Source: Caulobacter segnis
GTDB lineage: Bacteria > Pseudomonadota > Alphaproteobacteria > Caulobacterales > Caulobacteraceae
Assembly: GCF_023935105.1 (NCBI RefSeq)
Contig: NZ_CP096040.1
Span: forward strand, 3,782,001-3,846,000
Reading direction: 5' to 3'
Length of the DNA stretch: 64,000 nucleotides
The notes beneath the pieces were generated by a model, which was not told the origin of the DNA, made no database searches, and saw only the letters and a list, made by a program, of their open reading frames with translations. Below, one piece after another: positions 49,823 through 57,898 of this stretch. Made by a program: the position numbers and the translations under genes. How positions within the stretch are numbered: position 1 is the stretch's first letter; each line of letters opens with the position of its first letter.

Positions 49823-50929
49823 TCAAGACGCCAGTCGCGCTGGCGCGTAGCGACGAGGGTCGACACCGTGGGCGGTCAGCTCTGCCGGCGTTTCCTCGCC
49901 GAGGATCAGGCTCGCCGCCAGTTGGCTGACCGCGGGCGAGGTCTGGACGCCGAAGCCGCCCAGCCCCGCCAGCCAGAAGAAGCTCGGGGCGTCAGGCGCC
50001 CAGCCGATCACCGGCGCCCGATCGCGGGCGAAGGTCCGCAGGCCCGCCCAACTGCGCTCGACCCGCGCCACTCGGTGATCGCACATGGTCTCGAACCGCA
50101 GGATCGCTCGCGCGATGTCGACCTTCTCGGGCGCGGCGTCGCAAGGTCGCGAAGGCTGGGCGTCGGCCGGGGTGATCAGCAGGGCGCCGTGGTAGGGCCG
50201 GAAATAGAACCGTTCGCGCACGTCCTTGACGATCGGCCAGGCCGAGAACCCTTCGCGTGCGACCGGCGGAGCCAGGACGACGGTGCGGCGCAGCGGCGTC
50301 AGGCCGAGGGCGGCGACACCGGCCGCCTCGGCCAGGGCGTCGGCCCACGGGCCGGCCGCGTTGACCAGGATCCTCGCCTCCAGCGTCCCGTGCGCGCCTG
50401 CCAGCCGCCAGCCATCGCCGCGCCGCTCGATCCCGGGCTCGCCCGTGTCGACCATGAGATGAGCGCCGGCCTCGAGCGCCATGCGGCGAAACAGGTCCAG
50501 CAGGGCCGCGACGTCGATGTCACCGGCCTCGGCTTCCAGCCAGGCGCCGTCGATCACGTCCTCCCGCAGGATCGGGAACAGGTTCACGGCCTGGCGCGGT
50601 GACAGCGCCTCCAGGGGGACATCCGCGGCCTGGGTCAGGCCGAACGGCGCCAGGTGCGGCAGGCGGCCGACATGCAGCGCCTGGCGCGGCTGGAAGATCA
50701 CGCCGATCGGGTCGAGCGCCGCCGTCAGGAACGCGCGGCTGGCGCGAGTCAGAGGGCCGACGTCGGGCCCGCCGTACGAGGGCAGGAACATCGCCGCCGA
50801 CCGCGCGGTGGTCATGCTGCCCAGGGCGGGTTCGCGCTCGACTAGGGCCACCTTCAGATGAGGCGTCAGACGGGCGGCCAGGGCGACACCGGCGATCCCG
50901 CCGCCCACGATGGCGACATCGACCCGCAC
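49823..50929 (-). CDS. FAD-dependent oxidoreductase (DAO/DadA family) in the ubiTUV operon
   Basis: A 368 aa protein with the dinucleotide-binding VAIVGGGIAGVALAARL, ILVNAAGPWADALAE and the C-terminal FWLAGLGGFGVQTSP of the D-amino-acid-oxidase/glycerol-3-phosphate-dehydrogenase superfamily. GTG start at 50929, one base after the ubiV stop, so it is the fourth gene of the ubiTUV operon. Substrates of the family are amines, amino acids or hydroxy acids; the electron acceptor is O2 or quinone. Its role beside ubiquinone synthesis is not known to me. Confidence 0.82.
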   Translation of the reverse strand: MRVDVAIVGGGIAGVALAARLTPHLKVALVEREPALGSMTTARSAAMFLPSYGGPDVGPLTRASRAFLTAALDPIGVIFQPRQALHVGRLPHLAPFGLTQAADVPLEALSPRQAVNLFPILREDVIDGAWLEAEAGDIDVAALLDLFRRMALEAGAHLMVDTGEPGIERRGDGWRLAGAHGTLEARILVNAAGPWADALAEAAGVAALGLTPLRRTVVLAPPVAREGFSAWPIVKDVRERFYFRPYHGALLITPADAQPSRPCDAAPEKVDIARAILRFETMCDHRVARVERSWAGLRTFARDRAPVIGWAPDAPSFFWLAGLGGFGVQTSPAVSQLAASLILGEETPAELTAHGVDPRRYAPARLAS

Positions 50930-50930
50930 G

Positions 50931-51833
50931 TTACAGGACCTCCATCGACAGCATACCGGCCTCGCCGTGCAGATAGCCGTTGATCAGCGGTCCCGGCGGC
51001 CGCGTCGCCGCCACCGCCGCTCGCAGTCCGGCGCCGTCCAGCTCTCCGCGCACGAAGGCGCCGAACGCCGCCAGCACGGCCCGGACGTCGCCCGTGTGCG
51101 GGGAGATCCGCAGCGCCTTCACGCCCGCCGCCGCCAAGCGACCGACCTCGGCGTCGGCCAGGTGGACGCCGTGCGACATCGTCTGGATGCCGTTGACCGC
51201 CAGGAAGGGTTCGCCGTCGACAGTGCGCACGGTCATGCCGTCGGGATCGGTCTCGCAGACGAAGAGGCAGCCATCCTTATGCGTCTTGTGGGCCCGCGCG
51301 TGGTAGCAGCGCCCCGACAGCGCCAAGGGCAGCCGGCCATAGGCGAAGAGCTCGATCTCGACCTGCGGGCAAGCCTTGGCGATCGCGGCGACGGCGTCCA
51401 GCGACAGCTCGACATTGGCGCAGATCCGCTGACAGCCCCGCGCCACCAGGGCCGCCACCGCGCTTTCGTTGTAGAGGTTCAGCATCGGCCCGGCGACGAA
51501 GGCCGCGCCCTTCGGCAGACAGGCCAGGGCCGCGACGTCGTTGACCTCGAGCAGCGCGCTGGCCTCGGCCAGCTCGCGCACCGCCCGCGCCTCGCGCGGC
51601 GTTGCGGGTAGCGCCTGGCTGGCCCAGACCACCGACTTGCCCGCGCGGGTCAGAACCTCCTCGGCCAGCAGCAGCGATTCCACGGTCAACGGCGAGCGCT
51701 TGCCACAGACCACTTCGCCCAGATAGACGCGCGACACCTCCGGGGCGGCGGCGACCTGGGCGTAGTAGTCGGCGATACGTTCCGGCGACCACAGGAACAT
51801 CAGCGGACCGACGGTCAGCTCCAGGTCGCTCAT
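50931..51833 (-). CDS. ubiV: O2-independent ubiquinone biosynthesis protein UbiV (U32 family)
   Basis: U32-peptidase-family protein that with UbiU carries a [4Fe-4S] cluster and hydroxylates the ubiquinone ring without O2. 300 aa. Blocks seen: VYLGEVVCGKRSPL (Cys), ANVELSLDAVAAIA, FAYGRLPLALSGRCYHARA and KDGCLFVCE; the later cysteines are the expected cluster ligands. ATG 51833 (MSDLELTVG) is chosen because AGAGGA is 7 bases upstream and it overlaps the ubiU stop (ATGA). Confidence 0.92.
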   Translation of the reverse strand: MSDLELTVGPLMFLWSPERIADYYAQVAAAPEVSRVYLGEVVCGKRSPLTVESLLLAEEVLTRAGKSVVWASQALPATPREARAVRELAEASALLEVNDVAALACLPKGAAFVAGPMLNLYNESAVAALVARGCQRICANVELSLDAVAAIAKACPQVEIELFAYGRLPLALSGRCYHARAHKTHKDGCLFVCETDPDGMTVRTVDGEPFLAVNGIQTMSHGVHLADAEVGRLAAAGVKALRISPHTGDVRAVLAAFGAFVRGELDGAGLRAAVAATRPPGPLINGYLHGEAGMLSMEVL

Positions 51834-52828
51834 CGCCATTTCCTCTTGTAGGCGCCCTCGGTCTCGCGTCCGCCCTCGGCCAGGTCGGTCAGCATGCGGG
51901 CGAAAGGCTCGCAGTCGCGGCCGGCGTCCAAAGCGTCGATCGCGCCCCGGAAGGCCTCGGTCACCCGCCGGACATAGGTCTTGCCCCGTTGGCGGCCCTC
52001 GACCTTGATCGCCTTGACCCCGGCGGCGCGCAGATCGCGCAGCACCGTCATGGCGTTCAGGCTGACCGGATCCTCGAACAGGTATGAGGTGTCGCCCATA
52101 GCCTCGAAGCGTCCCTTGCACAGGGTCGGATAGCCGGCGGCCTCGTCCGCCGCGAAGCGGTCGATCGCCACCCCGGCCAGACGTGGCGTCAAACCGTTCG
52201 CGTCGGTCTCGAAACTGACCGCCTCGGGCGGCGAGCAGACGCCGGACAGGTTGGGCGAGCGGCCCGTGGCGTAGGACGACAGGGCGCAGCGCCCCTCGGC
52301 CATCACGCACAGGCCGCCAAACACGAAGGCCTCCAACTCGACGCTGGTCGCCTTGGCCAGGGTCGCGATCTCGGGCGCCGTCATCACGCGCGGCAGCACT
52401 ACCCTGCGAACCCCGAAGGATTCGGCGTAGAAAGCGATCGCCTCGGCGGAGTTGGCGGCGGCCTGCACCGACAGGTGCAGGCGCAGGTCCGGATAGGCCT
52501 GGCGGGCGTAGGAGAGCACGCCAATGTCGGCGACGATCACCGCGTGCGCCCCAGCGGCGACCGCCGTATCGACCGATCGTCGCCAGGTCTCGTCGGCCCC
52601 GGCGCGGGCGAAGGTGTTGATGGCCACCAGCACCCTGGCGCCGTGGTCCCGGGCGAAGGTGACGGCCTCGTTCATCTCGGCGGGCGAGAAGTTCAGGCCC
52701 GGGAAGTTGCGGGCGTTCGTCTCGTCGCGCAGGCCGCAATAGACGCTGTCGGCGCCGGCTTCGACGGCGGCGCGCAGCATCGGCGGCGAGCCGGCGGGGC
52801 AGACCAGTTCGATCGACCCCACGCTCAA
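51830..52828 (-). CDS. ubiU: O2-independent ubiquinone biosynthesis protein UbiU (U32 family)
   Basis: The N-terminus IELVCPAGSPPMLRAAVEAG followed by DSVYCGLRDETNARNFPGLN is the UbiU/YhbU signature, and the cysteine block VFGGLCVMAEGRCALSSYAT, with a later SGVCSP, supplies the Fe-S ligands. 332 aa. The start is taken as TTG 52828 since it overlaps the ubiT stop (TTGA) and has GGAG upstream; GTG 52822 is the alternative. Works as a heterodimer with UbiV, using UbiT to hold the lipid substrate. Confidence 0.92.
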   Translation of the reverse strand: MSVGSIELVCPAGSPPMLRAAVEAGADSVYCGLRDETNARNFPGLNFSPAEMNEAVTFARDHGARVLVAINTFARAGADETWRRSVDTAVAAGAHAVIVADIGVLSYARQAYPDLRLHLSVQAAANSAEAIAFYAESFGVRRVVLPRVMTAPEIATLAKATSVELEAFVFGGLCVMAEGRCALSSYATGRSPNLSGVCSPPEAVSFETDANGLTPRLAGVAIDRFAADEAAGYPTLCKGRFEAMGDTSYLFEDPVSLNAMTVLRDLRAAGVKAIKVEGRQRGKTYVRRVTEAFRGAIDALDAGRDCEPFARMLTDLAEGGRETEGAYKRKWR

Positions 52829-53334
52829 GCGCTCCGCCAGCGCTGGGTCGTCCAGCTCAGGCCGCGATTGACGAGATCGCGGGTCGGTCGCGGCGCGCCG
52901 ATCAGGTCGGCCAAGGTCAGGTCGGCCGCCTCCAACGCATTGTGCAGGGCGACCAGCGCACTGGTGTCGCCCTCCACCTGAATCCGCCGCGAGAAGAAGG
53001 CGGCGTCGGCGTCCATCGTGCCGTCGAACAGCTGCAGGAGATCCAGCAAGGCGCCGCGAATCCGGACCGCCGCCTCCGGCGCGTCGCCGGCCGCAACCAA
53101 CCGAATCGCCCCCTCGGTCCCGGCGGGGCGAAGACAGAAGGCCAATGGCAGGTCGGTCGGCGCGATCAGATAGATCCGTTGGGCATGCTCGCCCAGCCGG
53201 ACGAAAGCCTCGGGATGGGCCCGCGCCAGACGACGCAGGCTGAGCGTCAGGAAAGCGCTGGGCGGCAGCAGCAACGGGCGCGCCAGCAGCGCCTCCCAGC
53301 GGCGCTTGGCGCCCTGTCGTCGAGATCCGGCCAT
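52825..53334 (-). CDS. ubiT: UbiT, SCP2-domain lipid-binding accessory protein
   Basis: A 169 aa SCP2-like protein (LLLPPSAFLTLSLRRLARAH, then a beta-rich core and AFFSRRIQVEGDTSALVALH) matching UbiT/YhbT. It binds prenylated quinone precursors for the O2-independent Ubi pathway. First gene of ubiT-ubiU-ubiV-FAD oxidoreductase. A TTGAC-N4-GTCAA box lies 80 bases upstream. Confidence 0.9.
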   Translation of the reverse strand: MAGSRRQGAKRRWEALLARPLLLPPSAFLTLSLRRLARAHPEAFVRLGEHAQRIYLIAPTDLPLAFCLRPAGTEGAIRLVAAGDAPEAAVRIRGALLDLLQLFDGTMDADAAFFSRRIQVEGDTSALVALHNALEAADLTLADLIGAPRPTRDLVNRGLSWTTQRWRSA

Positions 53335-53407
53335 GTCGCCTCCAAAGTTGGGGCCGCGACCCTAGGCTCGGTCGACGCGCGGGCAATGACGCCGTTCAAG
53401 GCCCGGC

Positions 53408-53421
53408 TTGACGCCCGTCAA
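53408..53421 (-). promoter_or_regulatory. Crp/Fnr-type box ahead of ubiT
   Basis: TTGACGCCCGTCAA, a perfect dyad. Centre about 80 bases before the ubiT ATG. Shares the divergent spacer with a second box 19 bases further along. Confidence 0.7.
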
Positions 53422-53439
53422 GACCGCCGAAAGGCGCGT

Positions 53440-53453
53440 TTGAGCGTGCGCAA
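53440..53453 (+). promoter_or_regulatory. Crp/Fnr-type box ahead of the small ORF and ric
   Basis: TTGAGCGTGCGCAA. Centre about 58 bases before ATG 53505, giving a predicted start site some 17 bases before the gene. Confidence 0.6.
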
Positions 53454-53504
53454 CGTTCCGCGCCCGGGGAGACGCTAACCGTCCTCGGGCATGGAGGATG
53501 GATC

Positions 53505-53729
53505 ATGAGTGATTGGGCCAAGGACGCGGTGGTGGCGCGCGCCAGGACGCGCGGCGTCTTCTACGTCAGCCAGATTCCGGGAACCTCGGGACTGCGCGCG
53601 CTGTGCGCCGAGCTGGTCCGCGAGGGCCTGCTGGCCCCGGCCGGCCGACGGGGCGCCATACAGGCCTACTATCCGACCGAAGGCGCGAACTTGGCGGCGC
53701 GCAACGTCCAGGATCGTCCGGCGCCGTAG
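53505..53729 (+). CDS. Small uncharacterised protein ahead of ric, 74 aa
   Basis: A strong ribosome binding site (GGAGGATGGATC) precedes ATG 53505. The 74 aa protein is basic in its first half, with a possible winged-helix pattern (LRALCAELVREGLLAPAGRR, GAIQAYYPTE). I do not recognise a family. It is followed after 22 bases by ric and preceded by a regulatory box, so it is the first gene of an NO-response operon. It has one Cys. Confidence 0.7.
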   Translation: MSDWAKDAVVARARTRGVFYVSQIPGTSGLRALCAELVREGLLAPAGRRGAIQAYYPTEGANLAARNVQDRPAP

Positions 53730-53751
53730 TCGGAAGGCAGAGGAGATCAGC

Positions 53752-54414
53752 ATGGACATCACCGCCGCCCTGCCCCTTCATCATCTGGCCGTTCGCGACA
53801 TCGCGATCCGTCGGCCCGGAGCGACGGCCGTCTTCCGCCGCTTCAAGATCGACTATTGCTGCGGCGGCGGAGCGTCGCTGGCGGCGGCTGCGGAGAAACG
53901 CGGGGTCGAGGTCGACAAGCTGATCGCCGCGCTCGAGGCGGCGACGCCGACGGACGAACCCGCGCCCACCGAGACCACCGCGCTGATCGACCATCTGCTG
54001 GAGCGTTACCACGAGGTTCACCGCCGCCAGTTTCCGGAGGCGATCCGTCTGGCCGCCCGGGTGGAGGCCGTGCATCGCGACAACCCCGACTGCCCGGCCG
54101 GGCTCTCGCAGCACCTGGCCTTCATGTTCGACGACCTCGAGATGCATCACCAGAAGGAGGAGATGGGTCTCTTCCCGATGATGCGCCGGGGCGACGCCGA
54201 CGCGGCCGGCCCGATCGCCTGCATGGAGGCCGAGCACGAGGACGTCATCGAGCAGCTGAAGGGCCTGGCTCGGCTGACGAACGACTTCGCGCCGCCGCCC
54301 GGGGCGTGCAACACCTGGCAGGCGCTGTACGCGCTGTGCCGCGAGATCGACGCCGACCTGCGCGATCACATGCACCTGGAGAACAACGTCCTGTTCCGCC
54401 GCTTTGGCGGCTAA
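53752..54414 (+). CDS. Iron-sulfur cluster repair protein RIC (ScdA/YtfE/DnrN)
   Basis: A di-iron protein that restores Fe-S clusters damaged by NO or oxidants. 220 aa. The ScdA_N motif FKIDYCCGGGASL (Cys36-Cys37) leads to a hemerythrin-like four-helix domain with His and Glu ligands (HEVHRRQFPEA, MHHQKEEMGLFPMM, CMEAEHEDVIEQL, HMHLENNVLFRRF). AGGAGATCAGC precedes ATG 53752. Second gene of a two-gene operon. Confidence 0.94.
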   Translation: MDITAALPLHHLAVRDIAIRRPGATAVFRRFKIDYCCGGGASLAAAAEKRGVEVDKLIAALEAATPTDEPAPTETTALIDHLLERYHEVHRRQFPEAIRLAARVEAVHRDNPDCPAGLSQHLAFMFDDLEMHHQKEEMGLFPMMRRGDADAAGPIACMEAEHEDVIEQLKGLARLTNDFAPPPGACNTWQALYALCREIDADLRDHMHLENNVLFRRFGG

Positions 54415-54468
54415 AGCCCTTGGAGCGCGCCTGGGGCGGGCAACCGCTTTCGCTTAACTTGGCGCGCT

Positions 54469-55077
54469 CTAGCCCGGCTCGCGCACCGACAGCGCCATGC
54501 GCACGAGTTCGGAAAGGCTGCGCGCCTGCATCTTGGTCATCAGGTTGGCCCGGTAGATTTCCACCGTGCGCGGGCTGATGCCCAGGTCGTAGGCGATGAC
54601 CTTGTTGGCCTTGCCTTCGACCAGGCCGCCCAGCACCTCGCCCTCGCGCGGGGACAGGGCGGCGATGCGCTTGCGGGTCTCCGACAGCGCGGCGTCCTGC
54701 TCGCTCTGGGCCTTGCCCTGCTGCAGCGCGGTCTGGATGGCGGAGAGCAGCAGCTCTTCGTCGAAGGGCTTCTCGATGAAGTCGACCACCCCGGCCTTCA
54801 TCGCCTCGATGGCCAGCGGCACGTCGGCGTGGCCGGTCATGACGATCACCGGCGCGCGATAGCCCCGCTCCTTGAGCTGACGGACCATCTCGATGCCGTT
54901 CATCTCGGGCATGCGCACGTCGGTGAGAACGCAACCGCCGTCCTCGGGCAGGTCCTGCAGGAACGCCACGGCCGACTCGAACAGGCGATACGGGATGCGA
55001 TTGACCTGCAGCAGGAAGCCCAGCGAGTCACGCATGGCCGCATCGTCGTCGATGATGTGAACGACACCCTCACTCAA
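54469..55077 (-). CDS. fixJ: Response regulator FixJ
   Basis: A 202 aa two-domain regulator: receiver with phospho-acceptor Asp53 ([12 protein letters not shown]), DDD at 10-12 and Lys in FIEKPFD, then a LuxR-type helix-turn-helix ([20 protein letters not shown]). Activated by FixL at low O2, it drives fixK and related genes. The start overlaps the fixL stop by 8 bases, so the two are made together. Confidence 0.94.
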   Translation of the reverse strand: MSEGVVHIIDDDAAMRDSLGFLLQVNRIPYRLFESAVAFLQDLPEDGGCVLTDVRMPEMNGIEMVRQLKERGYRAPVIVMTGHADVPLAIEAMKAGVVDFIEKPFDEELLLSAIQTALQQGKAQSEQDAALSETRKRIAALSPREGEVLGGLVEGKANKVIAYDLGISPRTVEIYRANLMTKMQARSLSELVRMALSVREPG

Positions 55078-56560
55078 GATCCAGGTCTCCTTCCACGGTC
55101 TTCAGGGTGAACTTGAAGGTCGCGCCGCCGCCCTCGGTGGGTTCGACCCATAGTCGGCCGCCGTGCGCCTCGATGATCGTCCGCGAGATCGACAACCCGA
55201 CACCCATTCCGTTTCGCTTGGTGGTCATGAACGGCGAGAACAGATTGTCGGCGATTTCTGGGGCGATTCCAGGCCCCGTGTCGCTGACCGTGACGAGGGC
55301 TTCGTCGGCCAGGCGTCCGACGCTGATGTTCAGCTCGCGTCGCTCGCTGTCTTCCATGGCGTCGACGGCGTTGCGAACCAGGTTGACGATCACCTGCTGG
55401 ACCTGAACCCGGTCGGCCAGCACCTGGTCGACCTGGTTGTCGTAGCCGAAGCGCACGCCGACGCCCAGTTCGCGCACACCGACCAGGGCCAGGGCCGCGG
55501 CCTCCTCGACCATGCGCTTGAGGCTTTCGATGTGCTTCTCGGTCTCGCCGCGCGCCACGAAGTCGCGCAGGCGACGGATGATGGCCCCCGCGCGCAAGGC
55601 CTGCTCGCCGGCCTTGTCCAGCGCGCCGCCCAACAGGACGCGGTCGATCTCGGGTTCTTCCAGCAGCCGACGCCCGCCCTTCAGATAGTTGGCCATGGCC
55701 GACAGCGGCTGATTGATCTCGTGCGCCAGGGCCGAGGCCATCTCGCCCATAGAGGTCAGGCGCGCGATGTGCACCAGCTCGCCCTGCAGCTCCTGCAACC
55801 GGGCCTGGGTGCGCTGGGTCTCGGTCAGGTCGCGTACGAAACCGGTGAAGAAGCGGCCTCGCCCGGTGCGGATCTCACCCACCGCCAGTTCCATGGGAAA
55901 GGTCGAGCCGTCCTTGCGCTCGCCGATGACCACGCGTCCCAGGCCGATGATCCGTCGCTCGCCCGTGGCGTAGTAGCGCTGCAGGTAGCCGTCGTGCGCC
56001 GAGCGGTAGGGCTCGGGCATCAGCCGGCTGACGTTCTGGCCGAACATCTCGGCGGCCGTCCAGCCAAACAGGCGCTCGGCGGTCGAGCTGAACGATCGCA
56101 CCAGGCCCGCCTCGTCGATCAGCACCATGGCGTCGGGCACGGTGTCGAGGATCGAAGCCAGGTGAGCCTCGCGCAGCAGGAGGTCCTCGGTCACCCCATC
56201 CGCGCGCCGGCGCGCGATGCGGAAACGCTCGCCGCCAAAGCTGATGGCGCCGCTGACGGCCACGTATAGCCCCGCGCCGATCCAATCGCCCAGATCGAGG
56301 CCGTCGGTTCGGCTGCCCAGGGCCAACAGGGCCACAAGTCCCAGGAGGCTGGCCAGCAATCCGCCGGCCAACCCGCGATAGGCCGCCGCGGCGACCACCG
56401 CCGGAAAGAAGAAGAGATAAAGCCCGCGATCGCCCAGCAATGGCTCGAACAGCAGGCGCGTGGCCGCGCCCAGTACGACGAGCCCCACCGCGATGCCCGC
56501 GGCCATCGCCCATTCCCGCACCGGGTCCGGTCGCGATTTGAGGAATTCGTCGATGGTCAT
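55070..56560 (-). CDS. fixL: Oxygen-sensing histidine kinase FixL
   Basis: A 496 aa membrane kinase with about four N-terminal helices (residues 16-110), then a PAS domain whose heme ligand region [13 protein letters not shown] places the proximal His at 189 and IIGLGRVV after it. This is followed by a HisKA domain (His280 in [12 protein letters not shown]) and an ATPase domain with N, G1 and G2 boxes ([28 protein letters not shown]). When heme loses O2 it phosphorylates FixJ. Confidence 0.95.
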   Translation of the reverse strand: MTIDEFLKSRPDPVREWAMAAGIAVGLVVLGAATRLLFEPLLGDRGLYLFFFPAVVAAAAYRGLAGGLLASLLGLVALLALGSRTDGLDLGDWIGAGLYVAVSGAISFGGERFRIARRRADGVTEDLLLREAHLASILDTVPDAMVLIDEAGLVRSFSSTAERLFGWTAAEMFGQNVSRLMPEPYRSAHDGYLQRYYATGERRIIGLGRVVIGERKDGSTFPMELAVGEIRTGRGRFFTGFVRDLTETQRTQARLQELQGELVHIARLTSMGEMASALAHEINQPLSAMANYLKGGRRLLEEPEIDRVLLGGALDKAGEQALRAGAIIRRLRDFVARGETEKHIESLKRMVEEAAALALVGVRELGVGVRFGYDNQVDQVLADRVQVQQVIVNLVRNAVDAMEDSERRELNISVGRLADEALVTVSDTGPGIAPEIADNLFSPFMTTKRNGMGVGLSISRTIIEAHGGRLWVEPTEGGGATFKFTLKTVEGDLDLE

Positions 56561-56631
56561 GCCTCCGCGCTAGGACCGGTCGAGGGGCCTGGCCACCCAG
56601 GGATTCCCCTTAGGGTCAGACCAGAATTTTT

Positions 56632-56649
56632 CGACCAGCCGCGCGGTCG
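56632..56649. promoter_or_regulatory. Inverted repeat CGACC-N8-GGTCG ahead of the alternative oxidase gene
   Basis: A short dyad lies about 65 bases before ATG 56706, in the spacer shared with fixL. It differs from the TTG-N8-CAA boxes, none of which is found in this spacer. Weak evidence only. Confidence 0.25.
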
Positions 56650-56705
56650 TATCAAGCTTCCCATCGGGCGGCCAAGGGGCCGTCACTTGTAAAAGGGCAG
56701 CGGCC

Positions 56706-57395
56706 ATGACTGGTCCCCAAATTAATCTGGACGTCCACCATCAGCCCAAGGGCGTTTCGGACGTCGTCGCCTTCGGTTTCGTCAAGGCCCTGCGCTTCTG
56801 CGCCGACACCTTCTTCGCCAAGCGCTACGGCCACCGCGCCGTGGTCCTGGAAACCGTCGCGGCGGTGCCAGGCATGGTCGGCGCCACGCTGAACCACCTG
56901 AAGTGCCTGCGCCGGATGGAAGGCGACAAGGGTTGGATCAAGACCCTGATGGACGAGGCCGAGAACGAGCGCATGCACCTGATGACCTTCATCGAGGTGG
57001 CCAAGCCGACCCTGTTCGAGCGCTTCGTGGTCGTCGCCGCCCAGTGGGTCTTCTACCTGTTCTTCTTCGGCCTCTACCTGGTCAGCTCGAAGACCGCCCA
57101 CCGCGTGGTCGGCTATTTCGAGGAAGAGGCGGTGATCAGCTACACCCACTATCTGGCCGAGATCGACGAGGGCCGCAGCCCCAACGTCGCCGCGCCGCAG
57201 ATCGCCCTCGACTACTGGAACCTGCCCGCCGGCAGCACCCTGCGTGACGTGGTCGAGGTCGTCCGCGCCGACGAGGCCCACCACCGTGACGTCAACCACG
57301 GCTTCGCCAACGAGCTGTGCGGCCTGCCCACGGGCGACGTGGCCCCCTGCCCGCCGCACGTGGTTCTGGAGCCGAACTGGAAGGCGGCCGCCTGA
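56706..57395 (+). CDS. aox: Alternative oxidase (di-iron quinol oxidase, AOX)
   Basis: A 229 aa membrane-associated di-iron oxidase passing electrons from quinol to O2 without pumping protons. The four-helix iron ligands are seen as VVLETVAA (Glu50), ENERMHL (Glu88, His91), [14 protein letters not shown] and [14 protein letters not shown] is common in plants and fungi and patchy in proteobacteria, where it is known to be insensitive to NO. Located beside fixL, RIC and NnrS genes, which fits respiration in the presence of NO. Confidence 0.93.
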   Translation: MTGPQINLDVHHQPKGVSDVVAFGFVKALRFCADTFFAKRYGHRAVVLETVAAVPGMVGATLNHLKCLRRMEGDKGWIKTLMDEAENERMHLMTFIEVAKPTLFERFVVVAAQWVFYLFFFGLYLVSSKTAHRVVGYFEEEAVISYTHYLAEIDEGRSPNVAAPQIALDYWNLPAGSTLRDVVEVVRADEAHHRDVNHGFANELCGLPTGDVAPCPPHVVLEPNWKAAA

Positions 57396-57462
57396 TCTCC
57401 CTCCTGCTCCCCTAGGGCGGCAGCGTCGAAAGGCGCCGCCGCCCACGCCCGGAACCCGTCCC

Positions 57463-57843
57463 GTGTCCATCGCCCTCTCTCCCAACGCGCCCCGCATCCT
57501 GATCCTCGACCAGGACGCGGCGGTCCGTCAGGCGCTTTGCTTTTCGCTGGCCCTGGACGGTTACGCCGTCGAGCCCTTCGGCGATCCGCGCAGTTTCACC
57601 CAGCGCCTGGACACCGAGGTCGTCGACGCGGTCATCATCGGCCACGCGCCCCCCACGATCCGGGGGCCGCAACTGGTCGAGCAGGTCCGCGCGCGCAACG
57701 CCAGCACCGCCGTCTTGATGACCGCGACCAATCCGACCACCGAACTCAGCCGCGCCGCCCAGCGGGACCGGGTGTCGCTGATCGAGAAGCCTCTCCTGGG
57801 CGACGCCCTGCTTCAGGCTCTGGACGCCGCCCTCTCCCGCTAG
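57463..57843 (+). CDS. Stand-alone receiver-like protein without phospho-acceptor Asp
   Basis: 126 aa, GTG start at 57463. The CheY fold is clear (ILILDQDAAVRQALCFSLAL, LVEQVRARNASTAVLMTA, VSLIEKPLLGDALLQAL) and keeps the acidic pair and Lys109. The position of the phospho-acceptor Asp is Gly60 (AVIIGHAPPTIRG, aligned with [12 protein letters not shown] of FixJ). It recalls FixT, a single receiver that inhibits FixL, but FixT of Caulobacter uses four cysteines for a [2Fe-2S] cluster and this protein has one Cys. It follows aox by 67 bases. Function unknown. Confidence 0.75.
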   Translation: MSIALSPNAPRILILDQDAAVRQALCFSLALDGYAVEPFGDPRSFTQRLDTEVVDAVIIGHAPPTIRGPQLVEQVRARNASTAVLMTATNPTTELSRAAQRDRVSLIEKPLLGDALLQALDAALSR

Positions 57844-57850
57844 AGCGGGT

Positions 57851-57864
57851 TTGTCGCCGCACAA
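57851..57864 (+). promoter_or_regulatory. Crp/Fnr-type box ahead of nnrS
   Basis: TTGTCGCCGCACAA. The centre is 41.5 bases before the nnrS ATG, which would place a -41.5-type start site exactly at the start codon (leaderless mRNA). Confidence 0.6.
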
Positions 57865-57898
57865 CGACGGCGCCCGTCCACCGCCGCAGAGTCGTTCC

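Noticed and set aside
53509..53751. N-terminal extension of the RIC reading frame
   Set aside because: The extension is the shifted frame of the small upstream gene; ATG 53752 has its own AGGAG and gives the canonical ScdA_N start.
56561..56705. A TTG-N8-CAA box for the alternative oxidase or fixL
   Set aside because: Only a lone ATCAA half-site was found; no matching partner half at the right spacing.
57463..57843. Naming the receiver-like protein FixT
   Set aside because: Caulobacter FixT binds an Fe-S cluster through several cysteines; this protein has one, and the phospho-site is lost. Only an analogy is justified.
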